From: Artocarpus heterophyllus
Taxonomy: Eukaryota > Streptophyta > Magnoliopsida > Rosales > Moraceae
Reading direction: 5' to 3'
DNA length: 64,000 nt
Assembly: GCA_025403435.1 (NCBI GenBank)
Contig: CM046348.1
Location: 10,038,606 to 10,102,605 of the forward strand
In this document: positions 35,049 to 47,700 of the stretch, piece after piece
Position numbering within the stretch: position 1 is the first letter of the stretch
How the letters are laid out: every line of letters begins with the position of its first letter
Notes under the pieces: model-generated
The model's input: the letters and a program-made list of their open reading frames with translations, nothing else
Told to the model about the DNA's origin: nothing
Database searches by the model: none
Made by a program: the position numbers and the translations under genes

Positions 35049-35558
35049 GGTATTTGTTACTCTGATTTGAGTTGTGATTTAAATTGATAATTTGAGTTAT
35101 TATCTGAATTGATGTTTTAATGTATATTTAAAGTGTTAATCTAAATAAGAAATAAAATTAAAATTTGTGTTTAAATAGATAGTGGAAAAAGTTTTTAATT
35201 TATTAACAAAATATTAATATTTATGATATTAAAAATATGCAATATAGATCTTAATTTATTTCTCTTTTAGGATCACAATGAAAGAAAAATCGTCTTAATC
35301 GGATATCAAATAAAAAAGTTATGATTTTTTTCCCTCAAATATAAAAGAGATAATTTCAGTTTTTACGAAAACAAACACATCCGTGTTCAAGGAGGGTCGA
35401 ACACAAACCTATCCAAGTTCAAGGAGAATAAAACTCTAAAACTTAGATTCAATAAAGATTCATTTGATTTACATTTTGAGGAAAACAAACATGTATCCAA
35501 ATAATTCTTTGAACTCAGAGCCCAAAGAGTTTACTCAATATGCCAAACAAACGGCCCC
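35049..35558. mobile_element. Longer Harbinger-related MITE, 510 bp, TTA target duplication
   Basis: Starts GGTATTTGTTACTC and ends CAAACAAACGGCCCC, with TTA at 35046-35048 and 35559-35561. It is alignable with 19085-19612. The outer 15 bp match the short MITE family, which suggests mobilisation by the same transposase. Confidence 0.8.
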
Positions 35559-36249
35559 TTAGAATTCTCCAAATTTGAATTATATCATACGTAAGCCACG
35601 GAAAATATTATTGTACTCGTTAATTAATTCACACAAAATTTCAATTCAAAATCGAAAAGGCAGTAATTCTAGTTTTCAAATTTAAAGAGATTAAGTAATT
35701 TGAAGTTGGCATTCCTTCCATCTCATTAGTAATGATAATTCCATCAAAGCAGAAGAAAATATTGTCCACTAAAAAGCTTTGTCAAGTTAGAGAAATGAAT
35801 TAAGGTAAAGTGACATCGACGAATAAAGTTTGATACAAATTGGATAGTTTAATTGCTAATTTTAAACCAGATCTGGCTCTAACTCACATCATTACGAACA
35901 TTAAAACTATAAGGTCTACCATCCAAAGACTGTAAACTTCACAAACTGAAAGGGCGAGTTCATATAATTATCCGGTGTCAAAGTCAGGCATATATGGCGC
36001 TTACAACAACATTTAAGAAAAAAAAGATGGTTATTTATTTGGTAACTATACCAAAGTTTCCCCTTAATTACCTAGTATAGAATTTAACACAATAAATTGA
36101 TTTTAAAACCAATACGCAATATGACAGTCTGATTATTAATTGTCTTAAGATTTTGGCAAAAGGACATGATCCGATACCGCAAGCGAATCGAAATCTGAGG
36201 AAAAGATGAATAGATGGAAGGGATGGAAGTGTCAAAGTAAGCCTTTCCA
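35559..36249. other. Intergenic and probable 3' UTR of the GLTP gene
   Basis: AT-rich sequence with no protein-like frame. The part nearest 36249 is probably the 3' UTR of the minus-strand gene that ends there; no clear polyadenylation hexamer was singled out. Confidence 0.45.
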
Positions 36250-38581
36250 TTAAGAAGCCTTCAATTCATCCATGCCAACACTAGCCTGTTTCAGCACAAA
36301 ACAACAAGTTTACAACGGAAAGTAGAAATATCAAAACTAAAGAAAAGATTCTTTTTATTTCTTTTCGACTAGCCTAGGGCTGGCATCTCATGCCACGAGT
36401 TGGACTCACAAATAGCAGCCTATTAAGCATCTCTCAAAAGTCCCAATTTCACAAGGGATAAGATCTTTTTCCATTAGCTACTTTCACCATTTCATAAACA
36501 AAACTGGGTCAAGACTCGAGTGTTCCATGTAGGGGCGGGAAACATTAGATTGTGGACCAAACGCTTTGAAACTTTTAAGAGTATAAACTTCAACATTGGG
36601 CTACTTTCTAAACGCTTAACATTTTCGAAGAATTGGTAAAGACTAATTACTTGAAGATATCAATGCAGGTTGTCCTTATTTCAAACTCCTATAGAACTAC
36701 ACTCTCCAAATTGCACCATGTGTTGACCCTTCATAGGTTTCGAGCCTGCTTATCATCAAATATTTCATGTTGGGCTTTTTGAAGTAATGATTGCGCAAAT
36801 GATCCAACCCACACATGAAGGGGGAGTCATAGAATATAAAATCTAGTGTTGGCCCATGATAAGGAGAATTGATAAACTAACAAGAACCATAACATGTAAT
36901 TCAGATAGGAAATCCTATCCTTTTTACCTATTTGGAAATGGGTCATATAAATCTTAAACTGCAACAAGGTGAAGCTCAAATTTTCTAGAATTACGTGGAT
37001 ACAAGAAATCTTACCAAAAACTTGTGATTCTCTTCAAGAAGAGGGGAGAAGTTTGTACAAAACTTCTCTATGTCAGTCATGACATCACCAGAACCCGCTA
37101 TTACCTCCATAAACTTCTTTCTATCAGGCGCAAGCTTCATAGCCATCTGTAATGCCAACATCAGAAACTCAAATTTTAAATGAATATACTTTGTGCCAAA
37201 CAGGAAAGGAGGTAAAACACATGCTTGTTAATTGCATAAGTTTTATACTTCTAAAACTTCCAAAAAAGAATATAACAAGACAAGGAGTCAAACACATTAC
37301 AGTGAAAGTTGAACTAGCGAGCCAACCGTGCCATTTCTTCAGAGTCTTGCCATAGGAATCTGTACAAGCTTGTGACATCGACCAATCTGGATGCTCCAGT
37401 AAGTCGCGAAATAACGCCACCAAGAAATCCATTGCCCTGTACATTTTGTAAGATGAGATTTTTTTTTTCATCTTCAAATGCTTGTTTGGTGAACTATTAA
37501 TTAAACAATAGAAACGAAAGTGGTATACTAAGCTAAGATAAATGGAGGATAACAGATCTATCCATTTCTTCCCAATAGCCAATACATGCAATGAAAAATG
37601 AAAAGCACTGAAACTCAAGAATATCTTATGAGACAAACCTCCTCAAAAGTAAATGAATGTATGCGTGTGTGTCCAGTTTAAAAGCCCTCAACTGCAGAAG
37701 GCTTTAGAGGCCAAACTTCACCGTATCCCAAAGATATTCTAATTAAAAGTCTCACGTTTTTCTCCAACCAAAGAATCTAAATAACTTCTAGAACAGCAAA
37801 TTTTACAAATTCCAGCTTTCTTACTGGTGCAGAATCCGTAAAACATTTCAATGAAGAAAGCCTTACTGTTTTTAGGGAAGACCAAAAGCAATAATATACT
37901 CTCACAATGTTTTGCCATCCAAAAACAAAAATATAGTCAACAGTCTCACAAGTACTTTTTCCTCAATTTTATCATTCAGATCACGTATTACTAATGCAAA
38001 TATCAAGCTTTGCACATCGACGGCGAAATGAAACAAAAAGTGATGCTCCTTTACCTTGTCAACCAAAGAAGACCATTGGTGCAGCTGGATGATCCTTTAG
38101 CCGTTTTAGCTTCAACCTCAACACTCACCAGACTGTACAACTTGTCGAATTGTGCAGGGTTGGATTCATACTTAGATTCCAACCTCTACAACGAAAACCA
38201 AGTAAGAATAATGAGGCATCTTAAGAGATTAAATCTTGCATTAAAAAAAAAAAAAAGAAGAAGAAGACATTTTCCTTAAAAGCAAGAAAGAGAACAAAGA
38301 GAGAATCATACCGAAATGTTGCCACCAACATCAGATTTGACAAGGGCCATGGCTGCTCCAAACTTATCTGGCAATCATAAGAAAACAGTGAAGAGATAGA
38401 CATAAATAAAAACTGAAAAAAAATAGATTCATAGAATAGTTGGTGGAATTGTACCAATAACAGGCAAAATCTGTTTGCAGACTTCCAGGAAAGGGATTGT
38501 CAGCATTTCACCATTCTCAGATTTTACATTCTTCATCCCTTCCAATGCTGGACTGAACACAGTACTCCCCTTCTCTTCCAT
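36250..38581 (-). CDS. GLTP1: Glycolipid transfer protein (GLTP fold)
   Basis: Six coding exons on the minus strand: 38581-38455, 38367-38312, 38185-38055, 37436-37301, 37146-37015 and 36285-36250. They total 618 nt and 205 residues, the normal GLTP length. The protein binds and moves glycosphingolipids such as glucosylceramide between membranes in the cytosol. The lipid headgroup centre is visible: Asp55 and Asn59 in LVKSDVGGNISRLE, with Arg62 where animal GLTP has Lys; Trp102 in GLLWLTRAMDFLV; and His141 in KKWHGWLASSTF. The C-terminal half has LAPDRKKFMEVIAGSGDV and ends ASVGMDELKAS. Close similarity to Arabidopsis At2g33470 (GLTP1) is from memory. MEEKGSTVF is the preferred start because a longer in-frame start adds a non-conserved extension. 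Upstream sequence shows likely 5'-UTR exons. Confidence 0.94.
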
Positions 38582-39000
38582 TGTTTTCTTTTCTTTCCTA
38601 TCACACCATTTCCAAACCAATCTTCATTATACTATATATATAAAACTCGCGAATAATTGAACAATTACCCAAAAAGTAAAAATAGAAAAAAAGAAGCGAG
38701 AGGAAAGATCTGAGTGTCTACGCACGATTTTCGAAGGTTTCTTTAGCTGCGGAGCTTGAAAGGCTTGGATCTGAAAGAAATTGAACAGATTCAAGATCAA
38801 ATCAAGTAATATCGTTTATAGGAAATCCAATTGAGAATGATGATCTCGGAATCAAAGATGAACATGCAACAACAAACCTTCTGGTTTTGGGATGAAGAAG
38901 AGAATCGGATTCAATTCGTTTTCGATTTGAATGTGATCGCGAAAGATGCTCAGCTCGTGTAAAAGCGGAAGAGGAATGCTACCAATATATCGTAGCAATC
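38582..39000 (-). other. Probable 5' UTR exons and introns of the GLTP gene
   Basis: On the minus strand, a G+C-richer stretch at about 38878-38985 ends CCAGAAG before GTTTGTTG, and a TTTCTTTCAG acceptor opens a second stretch at 38770. A further splice into the ATG exon is possible. Positions are estimates without transcript data. Confidence 0.45.
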
Positions 39001-40147
39001 AGCAACAATAATTTAGAAAGGGAAAATTTGAAAAGAATCCTTCAAGTTTTATCAAACTACAACAGATGCCCCAAATTTTAACTAATCCAAAATATGTCCG
39101 TTTTAGTATTAACTGAATGGGTCAGAATAAGACCACACCACACGAACTCAACCCAACCCAAATTTATTAAGTTTTTAATTAAAAATATTAGAAAATATAG
39201 GCAAATAATTTTTAGAAGAATAATTTTAACAATATTTTATTTGCTAATGGGAAAATCATGTCGGGCGGACTAAGCCAATTAATGAAAAATTTAGGCCTAT
39301 ATTTTCAATAAGGAAATTTTTTATAAAAAATTGAAAAACATATGTAACCAGGCCAGTGAGGCCTGATCCAGTTATATTTTGAGTCTAAATTCTTGACCAT
39401 CTCGATCCTTAATGCGGGGTGAGTTCAAGCTAAAAGAGGCGAGCTTTAGGCTTGTTCATTTGGCCTGGCCTAAATTGACACTTTTGTATAATATTTATGG
39501 CCTACATTCAAAAAATAAAGTATGGATAAGTTCATTAAGTAAAGTAACAGTCATATTACTTATAGGATTAATTACAAAAACTCTCCTACAAACACAACTC
39601 TTTTAACACTACATCCCGCGAACTTCAAAACAAAACATTTATTTCCAATCTATGAAATATTAACAAGAAAACTCCTTGAATTATGATTTTGAGCATAAAT
39701 GATACAATATTATACAAATCATGTAATTTTTGAGTAGTTTAGTAAACCGTTAGGTTGTTTAGCTTGCCATGGTTTAGTCACATAAAAGTGAAAGAAGAGA
39801 TTATTTGCTTTAATTTTTTTTTTAAGTTTTTTAATCTATATTTTTAAGAATTAAAATTTTTAAAGTAAGTCAACTTTTTAAATTCAAATTAACTTGAGAC
39901 ATGATAGAGTTATTAAAATACTCCTATATTATATGTCAAATCTTAATTATGTATCAAGTTTTATGAAAAGTTCTAACGAAAGAAGTTTTTTTTTTGTTAA
40001 TATTTCATAGTTCAAAGAAACACATCTTACGTTTTGAAGTTTAAGTGGCATAGTATTACAAAGGTTATAGTTAAGGGGGAATTTTCTAATTAATCCTTAT
40101 TAGTAGTGATAATATGGATCTGGGTGTAAATGAATGGCACGTGGACT
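39001..40147. other. Intergenic, no gene seen
   Basis: AT-rich with several T/A homopolymers. Short frames only, none with motifs. Probably old transposon debris. Confidence 0.5.
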
Positions 40148-42082
40148 TGTAATAACCCATCTTTTCATGCCATCACTTAGCTTTCTTAAAACATTATTTT
40201 TTAAAAATTTAATCTTACTTACGAGTAAGAAAATACTAGAAAATTTTTTTCTTTATAAACATACTTTAAAAACTGTTGCAACATCTATTGCAACGTAAAT
40301 TGAAACATAATATAAAACTAACTTCGTAATCATTCAAAACAATTCATAAAGACATATTTTTTAAAAATGCTTATCATAAACATGTTCTTAAACATTTATT
40401 TTCCTAAAACTTTTTAAAACATCTTTTCAAACAAGAAAAGCTTTTCGTTAAAACAGCAGAAGTCTTTGGTAGTAGTATCCATACCCAACCTCTGCATCTG
40501 TCACCTCGACACCGAGCTCTTCAACCAATTTTACTGGTCTTATGTAAAACTACCTACAACATAAATAAACTTATAATGAGCTTTCGCTTAATAAGTTTAA
40601 ACATAAACTAACAAAACATTAGCATTTTTTGCAAAATCTTTTTCATTAAACTTTTCTCGTAAAACTTCTTTCTTAAATTATTTCTTGTAAACGTTTTCCA
40701 TAAAATGTTTTCATCATAAGACATTTCTTGCAACATGTTTCACATAAAGATTACTTGTAAAGAAAATATTTTTAAAAGGTAATGCAAGCAATGTCATAAT
40801 GTATAATTTCATTTATGCTCTTTTATGTAACTTTTTATCATCATTCTTAACTTTCTTCTACTATGGGCCCAAGTGTACATACCAAACGCGCTTGCCCATC
40901 GAACACCGAGACTATAATACAACTTTAGCATGACACTCCCCTTGGATGAGGAGGCTGGTACAACACTTTTTTATTTTAACTTGAGGGTTAGATTACCGAT
41001 TTTATAATCTTAGTGAACATTATGCATGACATGACTTAATGTATAAATCATTAAATATATTAATTGCAGACATATTGCAAATCATAACTTGACCTTTTGT
41101 AAACATTATGCATAACAAATGCAAATATATTTTAAACATAACAATTGTAAATACATTGCAAGTCTTGACTTGATCTTTAAAACTTTATGCATAACAAATA
41201 CAAACATAAAACATATTCAAAGCATTTGAAATTCATTTTCTTTATGATATAGGTGAGGTTTAAACATTACCTGAATGACACTTCAGCGTTCCAACTCTAT
41301 CCATTCCCTTCGATTAGTCGCCTTTGTGTCTTATTCAAGACCCCCGACTATTAGCTAACTTTCTTATTACCGACCTACTTGATCGATAATACAACTTATA
41401 CATTAACCTTTTGTTCTTTTTACTTAATTTCATTTCTTATTAATCTATCTCTTTTTATTTCTTAACATGCTCATTCCTTAGTCAAATTTCCCGTCTCACT
41501 TGACGATTTCTTTACTTGACGTGCTACGGATCATTTTTGCCTATGGGCGTTTCTCTAATTCGGAAGGTTCAGGTTCATTTTAGCAATTTTCTTAAAAATG
41601 ACGATTTTATCCTTAACGGGTATTGGGTAATGATTTGGTCAGGCCCAAATCATTAAGTAAAATGCCCCACCTAGGGGACCGGAACTGCGATTAGAGCAAA
41701 TCAAAGCCAAAAGGAGTGCTCGATTTGGGCCGCCAATGTTAATGAGGGAATAACCAAGTTTTTGTCTCACTTATGTATTCATGAAAGACCTTAATAATGG
41801 CATAGAAATTGAGTGAAAAATTAACCAAGAATTAATCTTTTGTCTATAAATAGGTGTTTCGTAACCAAGAGCTCATTTCCTTCTTTCTTCTCCATAACAT
41901 TAGTTCACTTTCCATCTTTTCTTCCATTTCTTCCATGGAAAGAAACCAGTTTTCTTCTCAATTTCTTTCAAAATCTCTTTCCCACCCGACTAGAAATTAC
42001 TAACCTAAAATTTAATGCATTTATTTGCATAATCTAAGTTTACGAAGCATCTAGATAGAGTAGGAGATAGAATAAGTCAACC
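40148..42082 (+). mobile_element. LTR-like block beginning TGTAATAACCC (Ty3/gypsy-type, putative)
   Basis: The start TGTAATAACCCATC resembles plant chromovirus LTRs, which commonly begin TGTAACGACCC. Downstream are a degenerate AACATTATGCATAAC repeat zone (about 41020-41200) and a core-promoter-like TCTATAAATAGG near 41843. I could not locate the matching right end or a target duplication; LTR family A abuts at 42083. No retrotransposon proteins were seen, so it is at most a solo or truncated LTR. Confidence 0.45.
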
Positions 42083-44138
42083 TGTTAGGACTGCATTGCT
42101 TTCCATAGAAATTTTACTATCTAATTATTAGTTACAGAATGTTCCAATAATTATTTGCGGTAGAGACTTGTACGCAAATTTGATCATTATCGACATGAAT
42201 GATTACAACGTTAGGGAAAGTACAATGCTGTCTTTAACTATTAATGGTGGAAGGTCACATTTAGGCCTGTTGATGAAGAAGAGTTTATTTACACAGGAAC
42301 ATCTCAAAAGCCACCACTATAGATGATATATGTAATAAAGGCAAGTAAGATGCTGGCTAGTGGATGTATTGGATACCTAGTCAACCTGGTGGATAAGTCT
42401 AGGGAGGCTAAGATAGGACCCAAAGATGTTCCAATAGTTTGGAAATTTGTAGAAATCTTTCCAAAGGTGTTACCATGATTACCGCTAGAATGGGAAATCT
42501 CATTCGAGATAAATTTAGTACTCGAATTAGGAGTTTTGAGGAACGAATGCTCTATTGTCGGTATGTTAGAGATGCAACCTATATTTGATGAGAACATAAT
42601 TCACAGACACATAATCCATAGCTCTTTAGCAAAGAGTCAATGTTATACTTTCAAAGGTATTCAAGTATTGAAAAATATGATGAGGCCTCAGTCATTTAGA
42701 TATATATGAGAAACGAATGATATTCTGTTTTTATGTATTACAGAAGGAATCAATTTTGCAATGGTAAAATAATAGAACTTTGAGATAAAATACTTAGAAG
42801 GTAAAATAAAATTAAGTCGTTCATTCGATTATGGATAATCTATGGGGATACACATAATATGAAAAATCATGAAAAAGACACATTTTAGGAGCTCTTAATA
42901 AGGTATATTATCAAGAGTGTAACTTCGGGTCTATATTGAAGTGACAATGGAGTTAATAAATACACAGATAATCAATCAAGGATTAATTTATTTGTTATAT
43001 TGGAGCTATAATTTATGTCCATCGGGTCTCAATGCTAGCTCGTTAATTCTTTTATGATAGATCAGACAAATATAGATTACCATAAGTAAGACAAAAAGTA
43101 TACATAAGTCAGGCCATGAGGCCTAATGGGACGCATGGCACATAGTCCGAGATTGGATTAAGAGCTTTATAGATATGTCATCTTTTTAGACTGTGGATTG
43201 AAATATGCTACATGAAAAAACTCTTTGAAAAATGCCACAAGCCACTTGTTTTTTTTTTTTTTAAATTTTAATCTTGTATTGATTCTTGTGAGTGACATAT
43301 AGTTTTTTTATAAATAGCAAAAGTCAATCCACAGTTCAGTAAGATGATAGTGAGCATAATTTATCTCGATTGGACTGCTAGCAGGCACAGGCCTACAAGA
43401 GTAGCACCACATCTGCATGTTTTCTAGAGAATTAATTATTTGATTAATTTTGAAAAAAATTATTCAAATTGGTAATTGAGATTTTAGAATAATTAACTAT
43501 TTAAATTTGGTATTTGAATAATTAATTTAAATGCTAGTTGAATTTGAATTATGGATAATTATTTACAATTATTTAAATTAGATAGTTATTTTAAACAATG
43601 GAATTCTAATTTTAATTGGAATTGTTTGAATTGGAATTATCCAAGATAATGCAAAAAATCACAAATTCCCTGAACTATGATTGGTTGAATTTTTAGAGAT
43701 AAATTGCTAATGGTTTGGTGTCATTATCATATTAGGGCTAGAGAAAATTATCTCTTTGATTCCTCGTAAACTTCTGACCCCTTCTCACATTTCTATAAAT
43801 AGAGACATGAGTGCAAATTAGATAGTAGAACTTTTATTGCTCATCTTTAGTAATCTTGGTTACTCAACACTTGAGTGGTTGGAAAGAGTATAGCTGTGGT
43901 AGAGATTTGTTGAGTTTTACCACACACATAACAATATGAAGGAAGAGAATAACATTTAAGATCTAACAATAGAGATTCTTTCTTGAAGAATTATTCGGTT
44001 ATAAGTGTTGTTTTTAATCTTCAACTGGTACATTTAATTAGATTTAATTTATTGTTTACGACAACATGAGATAGTTTCTTGATGATTAAATAAAGTATTT
44101 TAAAATTCAGCTGTACCACAGAAGTGATTTTTTCAACA
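42083..44138 (+). mobile_element. Solo-LTR-like block of about 2 kb, LTR family A (plus orientation)
   Basis: Begins TGTTAGGACTGC and ends TTTTTTCAACA. It is alignable over its length with the reverse complement of 21569-23533. A TATA-like TCTATAAATAGAGAC lies at about 43792, near the expected transcription start of an LTR. A Mutator-type MITE (43160-43367) is inserted in it. No internal retroelement genes flank it. The flanking 5-mers do not match, so the exact borders are uncertain. Confidence 0.68.
43160..43367. mobile_element. Mutator-type MITE, 208 bp, inside LTR family A
   Basis: The right terminus reads GAGATAAATTATGCTC on the minus strand, resembling the GAGATAA start of many Mutator ends. 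Inverted arms of about 75 bp share ACTGTGGATTGA and continue to GCCAC/GTCAC. Flanking 9-mers GATTGGATT (43151-43159) and GATTGGACT (43368-43376) differ at one base, and the uninterrupted LTR copy at 21569 lacks the insert. A second copy is at 56980. Confidence 0.85.
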
Positions 44139-44718
44139 GAAGCTCACCTTGACATAAGCAAGAGGTCGAAATTTTATGGCGGGAAGTTTGGCGCCATGCC
44201 CAAAGGCGACCCCGAATCTTTAACCAACACTTCACTTGTTTTTTTCTTTTTTCTTTCGCTTCGTTTTGTTGAGGGGGAAAACAATTTTTTTTAAACTTTT
44301 AGCAATAAAAACATAATAACTTATATTAAGGTGCTTGATAAGCATTGTTAAAACTAACTTTTTAGTGACCAAATAATATAAAATCCCCATATATTATAAT
44401 ATTTTAAACCAAAAGATTAGTTTTAATCGTGTTAACAATAAGCTTTAATAGTTTGATATACAAGTTGCTATTAAAGTTAGCGTTCGAAGCACTTTTCATA
44501 ACTGGACAAAACTACAAGGGAAACCAAATGCTAGCAACTCTTGTATTCTTGTGCATTGCTATGTTTATATATGGAATAAAAGCGTGGAATAGCATTAGCG
44601 TTTGCTCTCTTAAACAAGCAAACACCCCCGTTCTTAAAGTTGGGCAAAAATATCAGATTCTGATTCTGCCGCCAAACAAACCCCAAACAATATCCCAACA
44701 GAACCCTTTAGGGCGACC
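44139..44718 (+). promoter_or_regulatory. Upstream region of the DUF3727 gene with a TATA-like box
   Basis: TTTATATATGG at about 44564-44574 lies about 150 bp before the ATG and is a candidate TATA box. GTTTGGCGCCATGCCC at about 44188 is of unknown meaning and may belong to the preceding LTR. An open frame starting at 44429 runs out of frame through the first exon and is not a gene. Confidence 0.4.
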
Positions 44719-47700
44719 ATGGCATTCTCAATCTCCACAAAACCCAACTCCACCTCCTTCCTCTCTCTCCTCCATCCCCACCATCATCATATTCATAATC
44801 AACTCCCTCTCTCACTCTCACTCTCCACGTCACCCTCTTCTCTGCTCCACCACCGCCGCCGCCGCCCTCTTCTCTGCTCCGCCGCCAAGTCCCCGACTGG
44901 GCCGCTCGAGAAAAAGCCCAATAAGAAGCGCAAGAAAAAGCCCAAGCCCATTCTCGTTGACGAAGACGATATTGAGATTGTCAAGAGCTCTGGTCATGGC
45001 GCCCCTGTTGATTTTGATGTTGATGTTGATGGGCCATCGTCGTCGTCGGGTTACTACGCGACTTCACTGCCGAAACCGCCATCTGGGTTTGTCGTGGACG
45101 ACGATGGGAGGGTTCTAATGGCCTCCTCTAACCGAATTGCCACCGTCGTCAGTTCCTCCACTTTCATTTTCGCTTGTTCTTTCTCTTTTGAATATATATG
45201 TGTGTGTATATATATAAATATATATAAATGACAAGGTTGATTTCGAGAAATTCGATCGTTTACTACTACCTAACAGGTGGATCCGACGAACAATTTTCCA
45301 CTGGAGTGCGTTATAAGGAGGGTTTTCAGAAGCTCAAGAGGAGATGAGTGTATGCTTCTATGCCCTGTTGACACGTAAGTCAAAGTTTTCTTCTCTGGAT
45401 AATATTATGATCTTTGTAATTATATATGTTTTTATTTTATTTTTTATTTACTGGATGAATATTTCATACAGGCCTGTTCAGATTTTGAAGAGCACAAATA
45501 TTGAAGGCTGGTCAGCTGTATGTTATTGCTATGGTGCACCTTTAATTTTATTTTTTATCATTTAACCTATGAGTTTCACACTGGATATTTTGTATAATTT
45601 ATCATTATTCTTTTTTGACATATGCTTTTTTTTAGAACATATGCATTTGAAGCTCTGGCAATCTGATTATAATTTATGTATTGGGACCCTATGGATCTTT
45701 TGATTGCTGATTCCCACGCCCTTGGCTTTATTATGTGAGGCAAAGTTTCATAAATGGCAGATTGGAAAAGATATGTAGTTTGGATATTTGATTTAGCGGT
45801 AAACTAAGGAAAAAAAGACCATAGGTGCAATAATCTAGTGTAGGAACAAAGTTTGGAGTCTTTCCTAAGTTGGAAGAGACATAGGCATTTAGATGGACTC
45901 ACTGACAAATCAAGCAAGGTTTTTGGCTTTCAAGTTTGGATATCTTTTGTAGTGGGCTTAGAACTTAGGATCAAAGGGGAAAAATGGCTGAATTAGGTTT
46001 TTTAAATATGAAATGTGGGATTTTCTCTTTAACAAAAATAACAGTTTTGTTCAGGTGACCCAAACAAAAAAAAAAAAAAAAAAAATTGTTAGGTAACATC
46101 ATAACAGACAAATCTTGCATTTGATACTTAAAGATTAGACCCTTTTTTGTTGGATGAAGATTGTTAAATTTATTCAAACTCTTTTTGTTCAAGAAGACAA
46201 GAACAGTATAGTGGGGACGACCATTCTTTAAGTTCTTCCTCTTTAGCGATAAGAGCTTGAGAACAAAAAGTACAAACTCGTTACTACATTTTCACGCTCA
46301 AAAAATAACAATAATAACAATAATAATTGTATAAAAAGTAAGCTTTTTCTTTCCTATGCATAACACACAAATCAAAATATTCCTTAGATCTGTCATAAGC
46401 AGAAAAACGAGAAATTAAGCTTCTTCTTCGTCATTAGTGATGATCTCCAAAAGGCATTAAGACCCAATTCTTTTGCTATCGGATTACAGATGAATCTAGC
46501 TTTTGAATACAATTGACAAATAACTCAAGCATGGTGCTTAGTGAAAACATTGACACATGATTGTGAGGAAATGGATAGATTTAAGAGGGGATGTCTATGA
46601 GTTATGTTCATGATATGTTAATAAACGATTTTTCAGTTTCATCGTATTCTACAAATATAGTTTTTCGTACTAGTGATATCTAAACTCTACATGGATCTTG
46701 CTAGTTTTTTAAAGCTCTTTTATCATGGCCAATGAGTATCACGCAGAGAGGACTGCAATTCTTGTCTTCATATTGCTTTCTTATACGTTCAAAATCTTCA
46801 TCTTAGTAGCTTACATGTCTTTGCGTTTTAGGCAAGTGATGAAGAAGTTGAAGCAATTCTTCCCGCTGCTGCTTATGCCCTTGCAAAGATGCACATGCAT
46901 CTGGTACATAGTGGGTAGGTATTAACCCATTTTAGTCTTGGTTTCTTCAAATATGCTAATATATGTGGTCACATTTTGTTTTTCTTTTTGTGCCCTTTTT
47001 CCAGGTTCTGTTATACAGCACGGGGAGGGTTTTGCTACACAGAGGACGACATATTTGATTTCCGCACAGGTAATGTTCTTTTCTATTTATTCTCTATTCT
47101 TTCATCCAATATTTTATGTTCATTGAACCATGAAAGTGAAGAAGCACAGCTATGATTAAGAAAGTAAATCGATAGACTACGTGATCAGAGAATAAAAAAG
47201 CTTACAAATTTGTTTCAACGACCAAGAAAAGAGGAATGCTACCCTTCTTCAATGTGAATCCACTCTAAGGTCTTTCTGATGTTTGGTTATTAATGTAGCA
47301 TTTGTTTGTTCGTGTTTGCTGCAGACGATGGTCAAGATTTGGATGGCTTACCAACTGAGGGTGTAGAAATTACATGCTTCCATATGGTAATCAACATTAT
47401 AATTCCGTTAGATACTTTTTCCCAATAGTTCTGGAGAAAATACTGTCCTACTCATGCTTGATCATTGATTGTTCCTGTTGTACCATTGTCCTACACACAT
47501 ATGCATTTTTTATGGCAAACCTTTCTCATTAATGGTTCTTAATTGGGAAGATGTAATAGGGTAATAGTTGTGTTTTGAATTTCGATTTGGCGGTTCTTTT
47601 GTGATTTGTACTCTGTCGTTTTATTTTATTTATGTTGCATTTTAGTTTCCTTTTTTTGGCGGACTCCTACCCCATGTAATTGATTTTAATCAATGAATCG

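Noticed and set aside
44429..45118. 229-codon frame across the first exon of the DUF3727 gene
   Set aside because: It is out of frame with the exon chain; the 44719 frame has the transit peptide, matching splice phases and conserved motifs.
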